Source of the DNA: JAAFIP01 sp031431335
GTDB taxonomy: Bacteria; Pseudomonadota; Gammaproteobacteria; Burkholderiales; Burkholderiaceae_C
DNA: 64,000 nucleotides
Direction: 5' to 3'
NCBI GenBank assembly: GCA_031431335.1
Contig: JANPDG010000143.1
Coordinates: forward strand, 1 to 64,000
Made by a program: the position numbers and the translations under genes. Below are positions 34,587 through 42,770 of this stretch, one piece after another. Position 1 is the stretch's first letter. Each line of letters begins with the position of its first letter. The notes beneath the pieces were generated by a model. That model saw nothing but the letters and a program-made list of their open reading frames with translations, searched no databases and was not told where the DNA came from.

Positions 34587-35699
34587 ATGCTGCGCCGCTC
34601 ATTGATTCAAAGCACCCTGGTTACTCTGGCAGCGCCTGCTGTTTGGGGGCAAAACAAGGCAAGCAACGTGTGGCGCGTAGGCCGTGTTTTGCCACTCACT
34701 GGTTCGCAAATCTCTTACGGTGAAGCAAAGCGAGATGGTGGTGATGCTTTTGCTGCTGCGATAAACGCAAAAGGCGGTATTGCGGGCAAGAGGTTGGAAT
34801 TTGTGACGGCAGATGATGCCTACTCTGAGGTGCGTACAGCCGAAAACATCATTCAGCTTGCCCAAACCCAATCTCCTGTTGCTTTTAGTGGATTTTTTGG
34901 TGCTCCACATTGTGCAGCTGCAGCCAAAGCATTGGCAGAGTTCAAACAAGTTGGGGTGGGGTTTACTACTGGCTCAAATGCGTTTCGCATCAAACCGCAG
35001 CGTGAGGTATTTCCTGTGCGTGCCAGCTTTGCACAAGAAACAGCAGCAATCATTAAGCACCACAAAACGACAGGTGTGCAAGAGGCGACCATTGCGTATG
35101 TGAATATTCCTTTTGGGCAGCTGGCCAAGGCAAGCTTTGAAACTGCTGCCGCAGCCGAAAAATTACGCTTGCTAGCCGCTGTCGAGATCAAAACGGATGG
35201 CAGCAATATGAAAGAAGCAGTCGCTGCCCTTGAGAAGACCAACGTCGTCTTAATGGCTTTGCACACACCTAGCGCGATGGCTTTAGTTCAGGCTATGCGC
35301 GATGTGAGCCAAGGCAAGCAAGTATGGTGTTTGTCCGCTGTGGACACTGAAATCATGCTAAGCAAGTTGAAACAGTCTGCGCGAGGGGTATCTACCTCGC
35401 TGGTCGTACCTGCGATCAGTAAAACCGCTATTCCGATAGTTCGTGAGTACCTTGCTGCCACTAAGGCAATTGGCAAGCCTGCTACCAGCTATGGCTTGGA
35501 AGCGTTCATCGAAATGAAAACATTGGCTTTAGGACTGGCCAGAACTAAAAGCAACGATCCTGCGGCATTGATCGTGGCTCTAGAGTCCGTGGGCAAAGCT
35601 GACTTGGGTGGTTTTGAAGTGCTGTACGGCCCTGGTGACCGCACAGGCTCGCGTTTTGTTGATCTTGCAATTATCAGTGATCAACGTGTAATGAGCTAG
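34587..35699 (+). CDS. ABC-type substrate-binding protein (Leu/Ile/Val-binding family)
   Basis: The 370-residue protein has an N-terminal signal (LRRSLIQSTLVTLAAPAVWG) and a periplasmic-binding fold of the LivK class (RVLPLTGSQISYGEAKRDGGDAFAAAINAKGGIAGKRLEFVTADDAYSEVRTAENI). No permease or ATPase gene is adjacent, so it probably uses the LivFGHM proteins at 26-29 kb or acts as a sensor. An operator-like palindrome shared with the LysR gene lies upstream. Confidence 0.85.
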   Translation: MLRRSLIQSTLVTLAAPAVWGQNKASNVWRVGRVLPLTGSQISYGEAKRDGGDAFAAAINAKGGIAGKRLEFVTADDAYSEVRTAENIIQLAQTQSPVAFSGFFGAPHCAAAAKALAEFKQVGVGFTTGSNAFRIKPQREVFPVRASFAQETAAIIKHHKTTGVQEATIAYVNIPFGQLAKASFETAAAAEKLRLLAAVEIKTDGSNMKEAVAALEKTNVVLMALHTPSAMALVQAMRDVSQGKQVWCLSAVDTEIMLSKLKQSARGVSTSLVVPAISKTAIPIVREYLAATKAIGKPATSYGLEAFIEMKTLALGLARTKSNDPAALIVALESVGKADLGGFEVLYGPGDRTGSRFVDLAIISDQRVMS

Positions 35700-35735
35700 C
35701 GCACAGGCTGCAGCGCCTGCGTCATACCCAGTCCC
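35698..35735 (-). pseudogene. Remnant of the 3' end of a LysM/FecR-protein gene
   Basis: A 24-base segment (35698-35721) is identical to 37669-37692, the last codons of the LysM/FecR gene. Read on the minus strand, the remnant encodes LGMTQALQPVR followed by TAG, against LGMAQALQPVR and TGA in the intact gene. The reading frame, stop position and 3' similarity beyond the 24 bases indicate a duplicated gene tail. It overlaps the stop of the receptor gene. Confidence 0.65.
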
Positions 35736-35773
35736 GCGCATGAGGTTGATTTTGGCTAGATGCAATCGGCGTT

Positions 35774-37357
35774 TTAAGCCAATCGGCTGCGTATGGCTCT
35801 GATGGCTGCTTTAAACTTCGAGGCCACTTCAGCCTCAGACATATTCTTGACTGCACCAGCATCTACCACCACGCGGCCATTGACCAATACCGTGGTGATG
35901 TCTTTCATGCCTGCATTAGCTATAAAGTTAAACACCACATCACTGGCTTCTGCATAACGTAAATCAGATATGTCAGCGATGCTAATGTCCGCCATCTTTC
36001 CCACTACCAAAGAGCCAGTTTTGTCACCCAGCCCCACAGCTTTAGCGCCGTTAGCGGTGCCCATTTGAAAAGCATTGAGCGCTTGTACCACCTGGGCATC
36101 ATTGGCTGCCTCGTTGTACATCATGGCAAAGTGCATGTGCGTGGGCATGGGCGAATCGTTCCAGCCGCTGCCGTCTGAGCCTAGGCAGGTGTTGATACCT
36201 TGGCGAATCATTTTTACCCCCGCGCCAGCGCTGATGGTGTTTTCTCCGCTCTGTGCATACTTAGCGGGTGCGAGTGAAGCACTGGCACCGGCATTTTTAA
36301 TCTTAGTGATCTCACTGTCTGACAGCCAAGCCATGTGGGTGCCCATAAACCTTGAGCTGAGCAAGCCAAGGCTGTCCAAGCGGTCAATCGGCGATGCACC
36401 GTAGATTGCTTGGGTAAAAGCCACTTCGCTTCTCAGTGCGGCGGTGTGTCCGCCGTAACACAGGTTGTGCGTATCCGCTAATGTTTTGATGCCTGTTAAC
36501 AGCCGATCGCTGGCCATGGGCGCGTAGGCGTACACCACCCAAGGGTGCACTAAACCAGAAGGGTGGTTAAGCCAAGTGCCAATGTAGTCGCTAGCACCGG
36601 TCAAAATTTGGTCTGTGTCTGCAATAGATTGGACCGCATTTCCCTGGAGCATGGCGCGGTCAACCAGCGAGAAAGCTGGCACTACTCGCATGCCCAGGTC
36701 TAGTGCAACTTGGGGCAACACATCTCCAAAAGGTCCGCTCATCTCTACCACAGTGGTCGTTCCAGCTCGCAACATGGGCAGCAATTGCGCTGCCACACAC
36801 AGGTAAGCTTCCTCTGGCGTGATGCTTAAATTGTCAGTGAGCGTAAATAGGGCTGCCAGCGCATCAGACACTCCAGGCATGTTGCCACCGCGGTCAAAGC
36901 TAGAGCTGTTGCTGGTCTCTAGCGTTTCTTCGTAAGCCTCAGCGCGAAACACATGGGTTGCGTGCCAGTGCGTGTTGACAAACCCGGGCATCACCAGCTT
37001 GCCTGTGCCGTCGATAACTAAATCTGCGGCTGGATACTGTGCCATCACCGCAGAGGTTTCTCCCACCGCTTTGATGATTCCGTTTTGGATAAATACTGCG
37101 CCGTCTCTAAAGATGGTGTTGCTGGCATCAGCAGTGGCTACGCGCGCGTTGCGAATTAAAACGGTGTTTTGCGCCACGGGGGGCGACAGCACATCGACTG
37201 GCGCTGCAGCCGCACCGCCGCAGGCCTGGAGCAGGGGCGCAGTGGCCAAAGCGCCCATCAGTCCTAAGGAACGCAAAAAACTACGCCGTGAGTCATCGCC
37301 TTGTCCTAAGCAGGTAGGGCAAAAAGGTGAAAATACATTGCTGTGACCGTGAATCAT
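35774..37357 (-). CDS. Exported amidohydrolase family protein
   Basis: The 527-residue protein starts at ATG 37357 (AGGAGA seven bases upstream). A twin-arginine signal (DDSRRSFLRSLGLMGALATAPLLQACGG) with a lipobox-like LLQAC suggests export, perhaps as a lipoprotein. The metal-binding residues of amidohydrolases are visible: GFVNTHWHATH, GGHTAAL and LGSDGSGWNDS. It hydrolyses an imidazolonepropionase-, cytosine deaminase- or guanine deaminase-like ring or amide substrate; the actual substrate is unknown. It is flanked by a 24-base direct repeat. Confidence 0.8.
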   Translation of the reverse strand: MIHGHSNVFSPFCPTCLGQGDDSRRSFLRSLGLMGALATAPLLQACGGAAAAPVDVLSPPVAQNTVLIRNARVATADASNTIFRDGAVFIQNGIIKAVGETSAVMAQYPAADLVIDGTGKLVMPGFVNTHWHATHVFRAEAYEETLETSNSSSFDRGGNMPGVSDALAALFTLTDNLSITPEEAYLCVAAQLLPMLRAGTTTVVEMSGPFGDVLPQVALDLGMRVVPAFSLVDRAMLQGNAVQSIADTDQILTGASDYIGTWLNHPSGLVHPWVVYAYAPMASDRLLTGIKTLADTHNLCYGGHTAALRSEVAFTQAIYGASPIDRLDSLGLLSSRFMGTHMAWLSDSEITKIKNAGASASLAPAKYAQSGENTISAGAGVKMIRQGINTCLGSDGSGWNDSPMPTHMHFAMMYNEAANDAQVVQALNAFQMGTANGAKAVGLGDKTGSLVVGKMADISIADISDLRYAEASDVVFNFIANAGMKDITTVLVNGRVVVDAGAVKNMSEAEVASKFKAAIRAIRSRLA

Positions 37358-37666
37358 TGTTGTCTCCTTGTGTGGCAGCCGTAACTGCTTGAAAGTCAAC
37401 AATAAGGATATCCAAGCGTTTTCACTGCGTCTACAGCTACGGGTCAATATGCAAGGTTCAGACGGTGAATAATGCTGCGCTGCAGTCAACTCTTTTTCAA
37501 TGGGACGCTGGTTTTTAAGCTCAAGCGTGGAGTATTCCAATCTATTCAAGTCAACGGTTGTTTGCCAAGACCGCAGCCTTAAACTCCTAAATAAATAGCA
37601 AACTATTGAATATCCACGTCGAAAAACTGCCTAAAAAGTTACCTAAACTCTTCAATTCAAGATAAC
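37358..37666. other. 309-base gap between the LysM/FecR protein and the amidohydrolase
   Basis: I see no gene here. It contains interspersed repeat copy 5 (37588-37648) and the amidohydrolase leader with its promoter, whose exact position is not clear. Confidence 0.5.
37588..37648 (-). repeat. Interspersed repeat copy 5 (full)
   Basis: On the minus strand: TTTAGGTAACTTTTTAGGCA, TTTTTCGACGTGGATATT, CAATAGTTTGCTATT and TATTTAGG. It lies about 19 bases downstream of the LysM/FecR gene stop. Confidence 0.85.
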
Positions 37667-39121
37667 TCAGCGCACAGGCTGCAGCGCCTGCGCCATGCCT
37701 AGCACCGTGGTGCCCCAGTTGCCTGGTACGTCCATGATGAACGTGGCGCTTGCACCTTGTTGGCCGGGGGCGCTGCTGGTAAACCGCACATAGCTGCGTT
37801 GGCCCACGGGAATGTTGGCCAGCAGCGCGGTGGCGTTGGCGGCCAAGGGCACCGATTGCATGGCTTGGGTGAACGCGGCGTCGCTGGCTACTTGCACAGT
37901 CAGCTGCTGCGGCTTGTCCGGGCTTTGGCTGTAGACCTTTAGGAGCAAGCCCTCGGGCGTGTAGCTGGCGGCTGCGCCAATAGCGATCTCGCTGGGCCAT
38001 ACCAAGTTGCTTTTGATCTCGACCAGTTTGACCGCGTCAAAGCCTTCGATACCTGCGGGGTCGATGCCGCGCACGCGGGCGTAGTAGCTGCCGTTGGACA
38101 GCGCGCTCACGTTGATGGCGGGGCTGGCGGATTTGAAGTCGCCGCGAATCTGGGCAAACTGGGCGTCGGTGGCAAACTGCGCGCGGTAGCCTGCTGCACC
38201 GGGCAGTGTGCCCACGGTCCAAGCGGCGTTGGCCACAGCAGACGCACTGGCTGCGCCGGTGCGCACGACCTGCGCAGGCAGCTGCGCCAGCGCCAAGGCG
38301 GGCAGCAAAGGCACCACTTTGACTTCACGGTCAGCAGGCTTAAAGGCCGCGCCAAATCCGCCGCCTACTTCAGCGCCTACTTTTTGCGCAGAATTGTCGC
38401 TGCGCACTTTGCCTTCGATGACTTCGGTGCGGGCTGTGCCGCTGGCCGGGTCTTCATACGCCACGCGAAACTGGGTGCCGCGCACGCCAACCACCGAGGT
38501 GGGGGTGGTGACTTCCAGCGGGGTAATGCGGTTGGCTTTCTTCTCGGCCAAGGTGTCCAGCACGCCTTCGACCAAGCGAATCGCGCCCGAGAACCACGTG
38601 GTCGATGCGCTGCTGGCCGGGTCGCGCAGGGCGTAGCCGTGTTGGCGGGTGACTTCAGCCAATGTCTTGGGCATGAGCTGCATGCGCGAGCCGTCGGCCA
38701 GCTGCACCACGGCAGAGCTGTTAGGCCCTGTTTGCAGGCGCGCGCCTTCGGGCACGGCTGCGCCCACTTGGGCTGCTTGGCCGCCGATTTTGACGTCGCC
38801 TTCAACGCTAATGACTTTGCCACTCAGGGCGATACGCGGCTGCGAGCTCAGGTTAATCAGGCTTTTGGGCACATCAATGATCTGGCCTGGATAAATGAGG
38901 TTGGCGTTCTTCAGGCCGTTGAGCTTGGCAACTTGGGGCCACTGCGATGGCTTTTGCAGCAAAGTGCGGGTGAGGCCCTGCAGGGTGTCTTTGGACTGCA
39001 CGGTGTAGCGCACAAACGGCTCGTTCATGGCGGCCCAAGCGGTGGGTTGCAAGCAGCAGGCTGATACTAAAAGCATAGCAAACTTTGTAATACCAACGTC
39101 GGAAAACTTATTATTTTTCAT
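37667..39121 (-). CDS. Secreted LysM and FecR domain protein
   Basis: The protein (484 residues from ATG 39121) has a signal peptide with several lysines and MLLVSACCLQPTAWA, a LysM peptidoglycan-binding segment (YTVQSKDTLQGLTRTLLQKPSQWPQVAKLNGLKNANLIYPGQIIDVP), a FecR domain (ISVEGDVKIGGQAAQVGAAVPEGARLQTGPNSSAVVQLADGS) and Ig-like repeats. It probably sits in the periplasm on the cell wall. The start lies in interspersed-repeat-derived sequence: residues about 5-16 (KFSDVGITKFAM) are encoded by repeat copy 6. The frame continues to 39163 (TTG), and ATG 39076 is also possible. Confidence 0.8.
   Translation of the reverse strand: MKNNKFSDVGITKFAMLLVSACCLQPTAWAAMNEPFVRYTVQSKDTLQGLTRTLLQKPSQWPQVAKLNGLKNANLIYPGQIIDVPKSLINLSSQPRIALSGKVISVEGDVKIGGQAAQVGAAVPEGARLQTGPNSSAVVQLADGSRMQLMPKTLAEVTRQHGYALRDPASSASTTWFSGAIRLVEGVLDTLAEKKANRITPLEVTTPTSVVGVRGTQFRVAYEDPASGTARTEVIEGKVRSDNSAQKVGAEVGGGFGAAFKPADREVKVVPLLPALALAQLPAQVVRTGAASASAVANAAWTVGTLPGAAGYRAQFATDAQFAQIRGDFKSASPAINVSALSNGSYYARVRGIDPAGIEGFDAVKLVEIKSNLVWPSEIAIGAAASYTPEGLLLKVYSQSPDKPQQLTVQVASDAAFTQAMQSVPLAANATALLANIPVGQRSYVRFTSSAPGQQGASATFIMDVPGNWGTTVLGMAQALQPVR
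37669..37692. repeat. 24-base direct repeat, right copy
   Basis: Identical to 35698-35721 and located in the last codons of the LysM/FecR gene. The two copies flank the amidohydrolase and repeat copy 5 at a distance of 1971 bases. Confidence 0.75.
39067..39107 (-). repeat. Interspersed repeat copy 6, inside the LysM/FecR coding sequence
   Basis: On the minus strand it reads TTTTCCGACGTTGGTATT, ACAAAGTTTGCTATG and CTTTTAG, in the frame that gives F-S-D-V-G-I-T-K-F-A-M-L-L. Compared with intergenic copies the in-frame TAG is AAG, so the frame is open. Confidence 0.8.
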
Positions 39122-39172
39122 CTTATTCAATTCTTCACAATACAGGTAAAACCGCTTTGGCAATGATGCAAA

Positions 39173-39757
39173 TCAAGCCGCTTGCACCCGCTGCGCAGAC
39201 TTGGGCCGAAACGCTTTGCACACCGCGTCGTGTGTTTCTATGTACGGCCCGCCAATCAAATCTACACAGTACGGCACCGCCGCAAAAATCCCTGAAGTCT
39301 GGTGTTCCCCCGACTGTATCCCCTCTAACGTTTCTTGTATCGATTTGGGTTGACCAGGCAAATTGATTATGAGACTTCTTCCACGAATCACGGCGCATTG
39401 GCGCGACAGTATGGCCGTGGGTACGAACTTAAGACTTATCTGGCGCATCTGCTCGCCAAACCCCGGCATTACTTTGTCAGCTACTGCAAGCGTAGCCTCC
39501 GGCGTCACGTCCCGCAGCGCAGGCCCGGTGCCGCCGGTGGTCAGCACCACACTACAGCCTGCGTCTGCCAGCGCAATCAGCGCCGCACTGATGCCCGCCT
39601 GTTCATCCGGGATCAGCCGCGCCTCAAACGTGATCGGGTTTTTAAGCGCTTTTGTTAACCAGTCTTTCAGCGCTGGCAAGCCCTTGTCTTCATACACGCC
39701 GCTGCTCGCGCGGTCGCTGATGGACACAATACCGATGGTGATGGGGTCGTATGTCAT
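39173..39757 (-). CDS. mog: Molybdopterin adenylyltransferase (Mog/MoaB family)
   Basis: The 194-residue protein has ITIGIVSISDRASSGVYEDKGLPALKDWL, the VVLTTGGTGPALRDVTPEAT motif and PGFGEQMRQISLKFVPTAILSRQ, as in Mog/MoaB proteins that adenylate molybdopterin before metal insertion. The family supports molybdenum cofactor synthesis, in line with the tungstate/molybdate transporter genes at 62 kb. Confidence 0.92.
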   Translation of the reverse strand: MTYDPITIGIVSISDRASSGVYEDKGLPALKDWLTKALKNPITFEARLIPDEQAGISAALIALADAGCSVVLTTGGTGPALRDVTPEATLAVADKVMPGFGEQMRQISLKFVPTAILSRQCAVIRGRSLIINLPGQPKSIQETLEGIQSGEHQTSGIFAAVPYCVDLIGGPYIETHDAVCKAFRPKSAQRVQAA

Positions 39758-39789
39758 GGCGGTGAATTCAAGTAGCGTAGGACTTCAGA

Positions 39790-40524
39790 TTAATTTTCGT
39801 CAGAACTGTTTGCAGCGTCCGCACGCTCAGCTTCGTCTGCCGCTGACTGGTTGGCTGCGCGCAGCACGTCGCGCACCATCTGAAAAATCTCGCGGTAAGA
39901 GCGGCCTTGTCGCGGGGCTTCGCCGGGTTTGCCTGCAAGCAGGTCTTTGCGGCCTTGCCTGATGAGCGAGCGCAGCTGCTGCAGGTCATAGCTACCAGAG
40001 TCGGCTGGGTGCTCAGCAATCCAGCGGGGCAGGGCGTCGTCGTTGGCGATCAGGTCGTCGCGCCACAACTCAGCGCGGTGCAGGGCCAGGGTGTCGGCGG
40101 CGCTGCCGGTGCGGGCGGCGTCTACGGCGGCGCGGATCGGCTCGGGCTCGACCTTGCGCATCAGCTTGCCGATGTACTGCATCTGGCGGCGCTTGCCCTC
40201 AAAGTTGGTGATGCGCTTGGCCTCGGCTACGGCGTCCACCAGCTTCTCGGGCAGGTCGAGTTTGGCAATTTGTGCCACAGACAAAATCAGCAGTTGCTCG
40301 CCCAGCTTTTGCAGCTCGGTGCTTTCGTCTTTGGCCACCGATTTGCTGTTGGCAAACTCGCTTTTGAGCTCCAGGTCCAGCTCGCTGCCTTCGGCCACAA
40401 ACACGCCGCGCACGTAGTAGCCCTTTTTCATGCCGCGCTTGGGCTTGGTGGACGCTGCGCCCGGCTCGGGCAGCTCTTTGCCGCGCCCCGCGCTCAGGTC
40501 GTCCGAAAAGTTCATGCCGCTCAT
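39790..40524 (-). CDS. darP: DarP/YjgA ribosome-associated protein (DUF615)
   Basis: The 244-residue protein (ATG 40524 with GGAG six bases upstream) has the basic linker PKRGMKKGYYVRGVFVAEGS, the conserved RRQMQYIGKLMRKVEPEPIRAAVD core and YREIFQMVRDVL. DarP promotes peptidyl-transferase centre maturation of the 50S subunit. The open frame extends to a GTG at 40539. The start overlaps the stop of the upstream tautomerase gene by four bases. Confidence 0.92.
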   Translation of the reverse strand: MSGMNFSDDLSAGRGKELPEPGAASTKPKRGMKKGYYVRGVFVAEGSELDLELKSEFANSKSVAKDESTELQKLGEQLLILSVAQIAKLDLPEKLVDAVAEAKRITNFEGKRRQMQYIGKLMRKVEPEPIRAAVDAARTGSAADTLALHRAELWRDDLIANDDALPRWIAEHPADSGSYDLQQLRSLIRQGRKDLLAGKPGEAPRQGRSYREIFQMVRDVLRAANQSAADEAERADAANSSDEN

Positions 40525-40709
40525 TTTTTCTCCGACCACTGCACGCCGCCCGTCGCCCAGTTTTGGCGCGGGATGTCGTAGAGCAAAATATCTACCGACT
40601 CCGGCTTGGAGCCTAGGCTGTCGACCACAGCTTGCGTCAGGGCTTTGACCAGAGCGGTTTTTTGCTCGGGGGTGCGGCCTTCCATCATGTCAACGCGAAT
40701 AGTGGGCAT
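40521..40709 (-). CDS. 4-oxalocrotonate tautomerase-like protein
   Basis: The 62-residue protein starts with MPTIRVDMMEGRTPEQKTALVKAL, the tautomerase signature with Pro1 (exposed after Met removal) as catalytic base, and has a conserved VDILLYDIPRQNW segment. The family tautomerises 2-hydroxymuconate or related dienols. It is translationally coupled to darP. Confidence 0.85.
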   Translation of the reverse strand: MPTIRVDMMEGRTPEQKTALVKALTQAVVDSLGSKPESVDILLYDIPRQNWATGGVQWSEKK

Positions 40710-40885
40710 AGGGGTTCTCCTTAGAAATAAACGGGGTGTGGCGCGAAACGAGTTCGCTGTGTCTGGCCTCTACAAAGTGTCGCCTGTGCTACGCAAAAGC
40801 CATTGCACTTACCTTGGGCATCAGATATGTTCGATACTCTGAGTCTAAACTACCCCAACAACAAACATTACTATTAGGAGCCAAT

Positions 40886-41794
40886 ATGCTAAATGTTGTC
40901 AACCAAGGCCATGTTGCCCAAGCCCAATCTTTGCTTTGCAGCGAAAACGGTGAGCAGGGTGCCACCCGCCGCACCGCGCTCAAAGCCGCTTTAGGCGTGG
41001 GTTATGCCGCCAGCGTGGGCGCGGCCGTTGCCCAGTCCGCTATCAAAACCTCGTCCGAGGGCTTGACCACGGGTGAGTTTGTGGTGGAGGTGAACGGTTT
41101 TAAGGTGCGTTCGTACCGCGCTGCGCCTGCGGGCAAGACCAATCTGCCCATCGTGCTGGTGGTGCAAGAGATTTTTGGTGTGCACGAGTACATTGCCGAC
41201 ACTTGCCGCCGGTTTGCCAAAATGGGCTACATGGCCATAGCGACCGAGCTGTTTGACCGCCAAGGCGACCCCACCAAATACAACGCAGTGCCTGAACTGA
41301 TCAAAGAAGTGGTCAGCAAAGTGCCTGACGCACAGGTGATGGCTGATTTGGACGCAATGGTCAAGTGGGCGGGTGCAAATGGCGGCGACGTGAACAAAGT
41401 GGCAGTGACGGGCTTTTGCTGGGGCGGACGCATTACCTGGCTCTATGCAGCGCATAACAAGTCGGTTAAGGCCGGGGTGGCTTGGTATGGCCGCCTGCTG
41501 GGCGCTACCAACGAGCTGACACCTAAAAACCCGATTGACTTGGCAGGCAGCATCCACGGGCCCGTGCTGGGCCTGTATGGCGGCGCTGATACTGGCATTC
41601 CGGTAGACACTGTCGATAAAATGAAAGTTGCGCTCAAAGATGGCAGCCCAGCGGCCAAAAAGTCAGAGTTTGTGGTCTATGACGGCGCTCCGCATGCCTT
41701 TCATGCTGACTACCGCGCAAGCTACCGCAAAGAGCCTGCCGAAGACGGATTTAAGCGCGCTGTAGACTGGTTTAAAGCCAACGGCGTGGCCTGA
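40886..41794 (+). CDS. Dienelactone hydrolase-family protein with Tat-like signal
   Basis: The 302-residue protein starts at ATG 40886 (TAGGAG). A twin-arginine-like signal (ATRRTALKAALGVGYAASVGAAVAQS) is followed by a hydrolase domain with nucleophile motif GFCWGG (Cys), Asp in YGGADTGIP and His in APHAFHADY. It is a Cys-type dienelactone hydrolase that may act outside the cytosol. A terminator follows. Confidence 0.87.
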   Translation: MLNVVNQGHVAQAQSLLCSENGEQGATRRTALKAALGVGYAASVGAAVAQSAIKTSSEGLTTGEFVVEVNGFKVRSYRAAPAGKTNLPIVLVVQEIFGVHEYIADTCRRFAKMGYMAIATELFDRQGDPTKYNAVPELIKEVVSKVPDAQVMADLDAMVKWAGANGGDVNKVAVTGFCWGGRITWLYAAHNKSVKAGVAWYGRLLGATNELTPKNPIDLAGSIHGPVLGLYGGADTGIPVDTVDKMKVALKDGSPAAKKSEFVVYDGAPHAFHADYRASYRKEPAEDGFKRAVDWFKANGVA

Positions 41795-41850
41795 TGACGT
41801 AAACTAGGGCGTTCCAAGGCGTTCTAGGGCGCTTAAGTAGCAGCACACAA

Positions 41851-41876
41851 AACCGCCTCTTGGGGCGGTTTTTTAT
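41851..41876 (+). terminator. Terminator after the dienelactone hydrolase gene
   Basis: AACCGCC and GGCGGTT form a stem with a 6-base loop, followed by six T. Confidence 0.8.
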
Positions 41877-41885
41877 TGAGTTTTA

Positions 41886-41945
41886 CCTGTTTTTTAGTCA
41901 CTTTTCCGACGTGGAATATAGATAGTTAGCTATCATAATAATAGT
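41886..41945 (+). repeat. Interspersed repeat copy 7 (full), abutting the ZIP permease start
   Basis: Reads TTACCTGTTTTTTAGTCA, TTTTCCGACGTGGAATAT, AGATAGTTAGCTATC and ATAATAATAGT, ending two bases before the ATG of the ZIP gene. No Shine-Dalgarno is apparent between repeat and ATG. Confidence 0.85.
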
Positions 41946-41947
41946 TT

Positions 41948-42754
41948 ATGAATTTACTTACCATCATCTTTGCCACGCTGTGTGCAGGCGTAGGCAGCGT
42001 GTGGATAGCGGGCGCGCTGACCTACGGCGTGCTGGCGCGGTTTACCCAGCATTTGCTCAGCCTGGCGGCTGGCGCGCTGCTGGCCACCGCGTTCATGCAC
42101 CTGCTGCCTGAGGCTTTTGAAAGCCAGGCCGGCGCGCAGGCGCTGTTTGGCACGCTACTGGCAGGGCTGATATTTTTCTTTTTGCTCGACAAGGCCCAGC
42201 TGTACCACCATGGTCACGAGCATGCGCATAACGACTCTCATGCACACGAGCACGACCATGCGCATGCAGCCGGGCATACCCACGACGTTAAACACAACCA
42301 CGCCAGCGGCGGCTGGGCTGTGCTGCTGGGCGACAGTGTGCACTGCTTTGGCGACGGTATTTTGATTGCGGCGGCTTTTATGGCCGACATCAAGCTCGGC
42401 TTGGCCGCCACGGTGGCCGTACTGGTGCACGAGGTGCCGCACCACATGGGCGACCTGGTGGCGCTGCGCCAAGCCCAGCAAAGCGCCACGCAAGCTATGG
42501 TCAAGCTCAGCGCTGCGGGGGCGGTGACGGTGCTGGGCGGCGTGCTGGGCTATGTGCTGGTAGACCAGCTGCAAAGTGCACTGCCGTATCTTCTGGTCAT
42601 CGCGTCTAGCAGTTTTATGTATGTAGCGCTGGCAGACTTGATACCTCAGCTTCAAAAGCGCCTGAGCCTGCGCGAGACAGTGGCCCAAGTGGCTTGGCTG
42701 GCGGTCGGCATGGCGCTGGTCGTGGCGAGCACCGCTGTGGCGCATGGCCACTAG
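41948..42754 (+). CDS. ZIP-family divalent metal permease
   Basis: The 268-residue protein has about eight membrane segments. A long histidine-rich cytosolic loop (HHGHEHAHNDSHAHEHDHAHAAGHTHD, about residues 83-110) precedes the HCFGDGILIAAAF and HEVPHHMGDL helices that form the transmembrane metal site. It takes up Zn2+, Fe2+ or similar ions. The start lies directly at the end of an interspersed repeat. Confidence 0.92.
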   Translation: MNLLTIIFATLCAGVGSVWIAGALTYGVLARFTQHLLSLAAGALLATAFMHLLPEAFESQAGAQALFGTLLAGLIFFFLLDKAQLYHHGHEHAHNDSHAHEHDHAHAAGHTHDVKHNHASGGWAVLLGDSVHCFGDGILIAAAFMADIKLGLAATVAVLVHEVPHHMGDLVALRQAQQSATQAMVKLSAAGAVTVLGGVLGYVLVDQLQSALPYLLVIASSSFMYVALADLIPQLQKRLSLRETVAQVAWLAVGMALVVASTAVAHGH

Positions 42755-42770
42755 CTAACGCGCGCAATAC

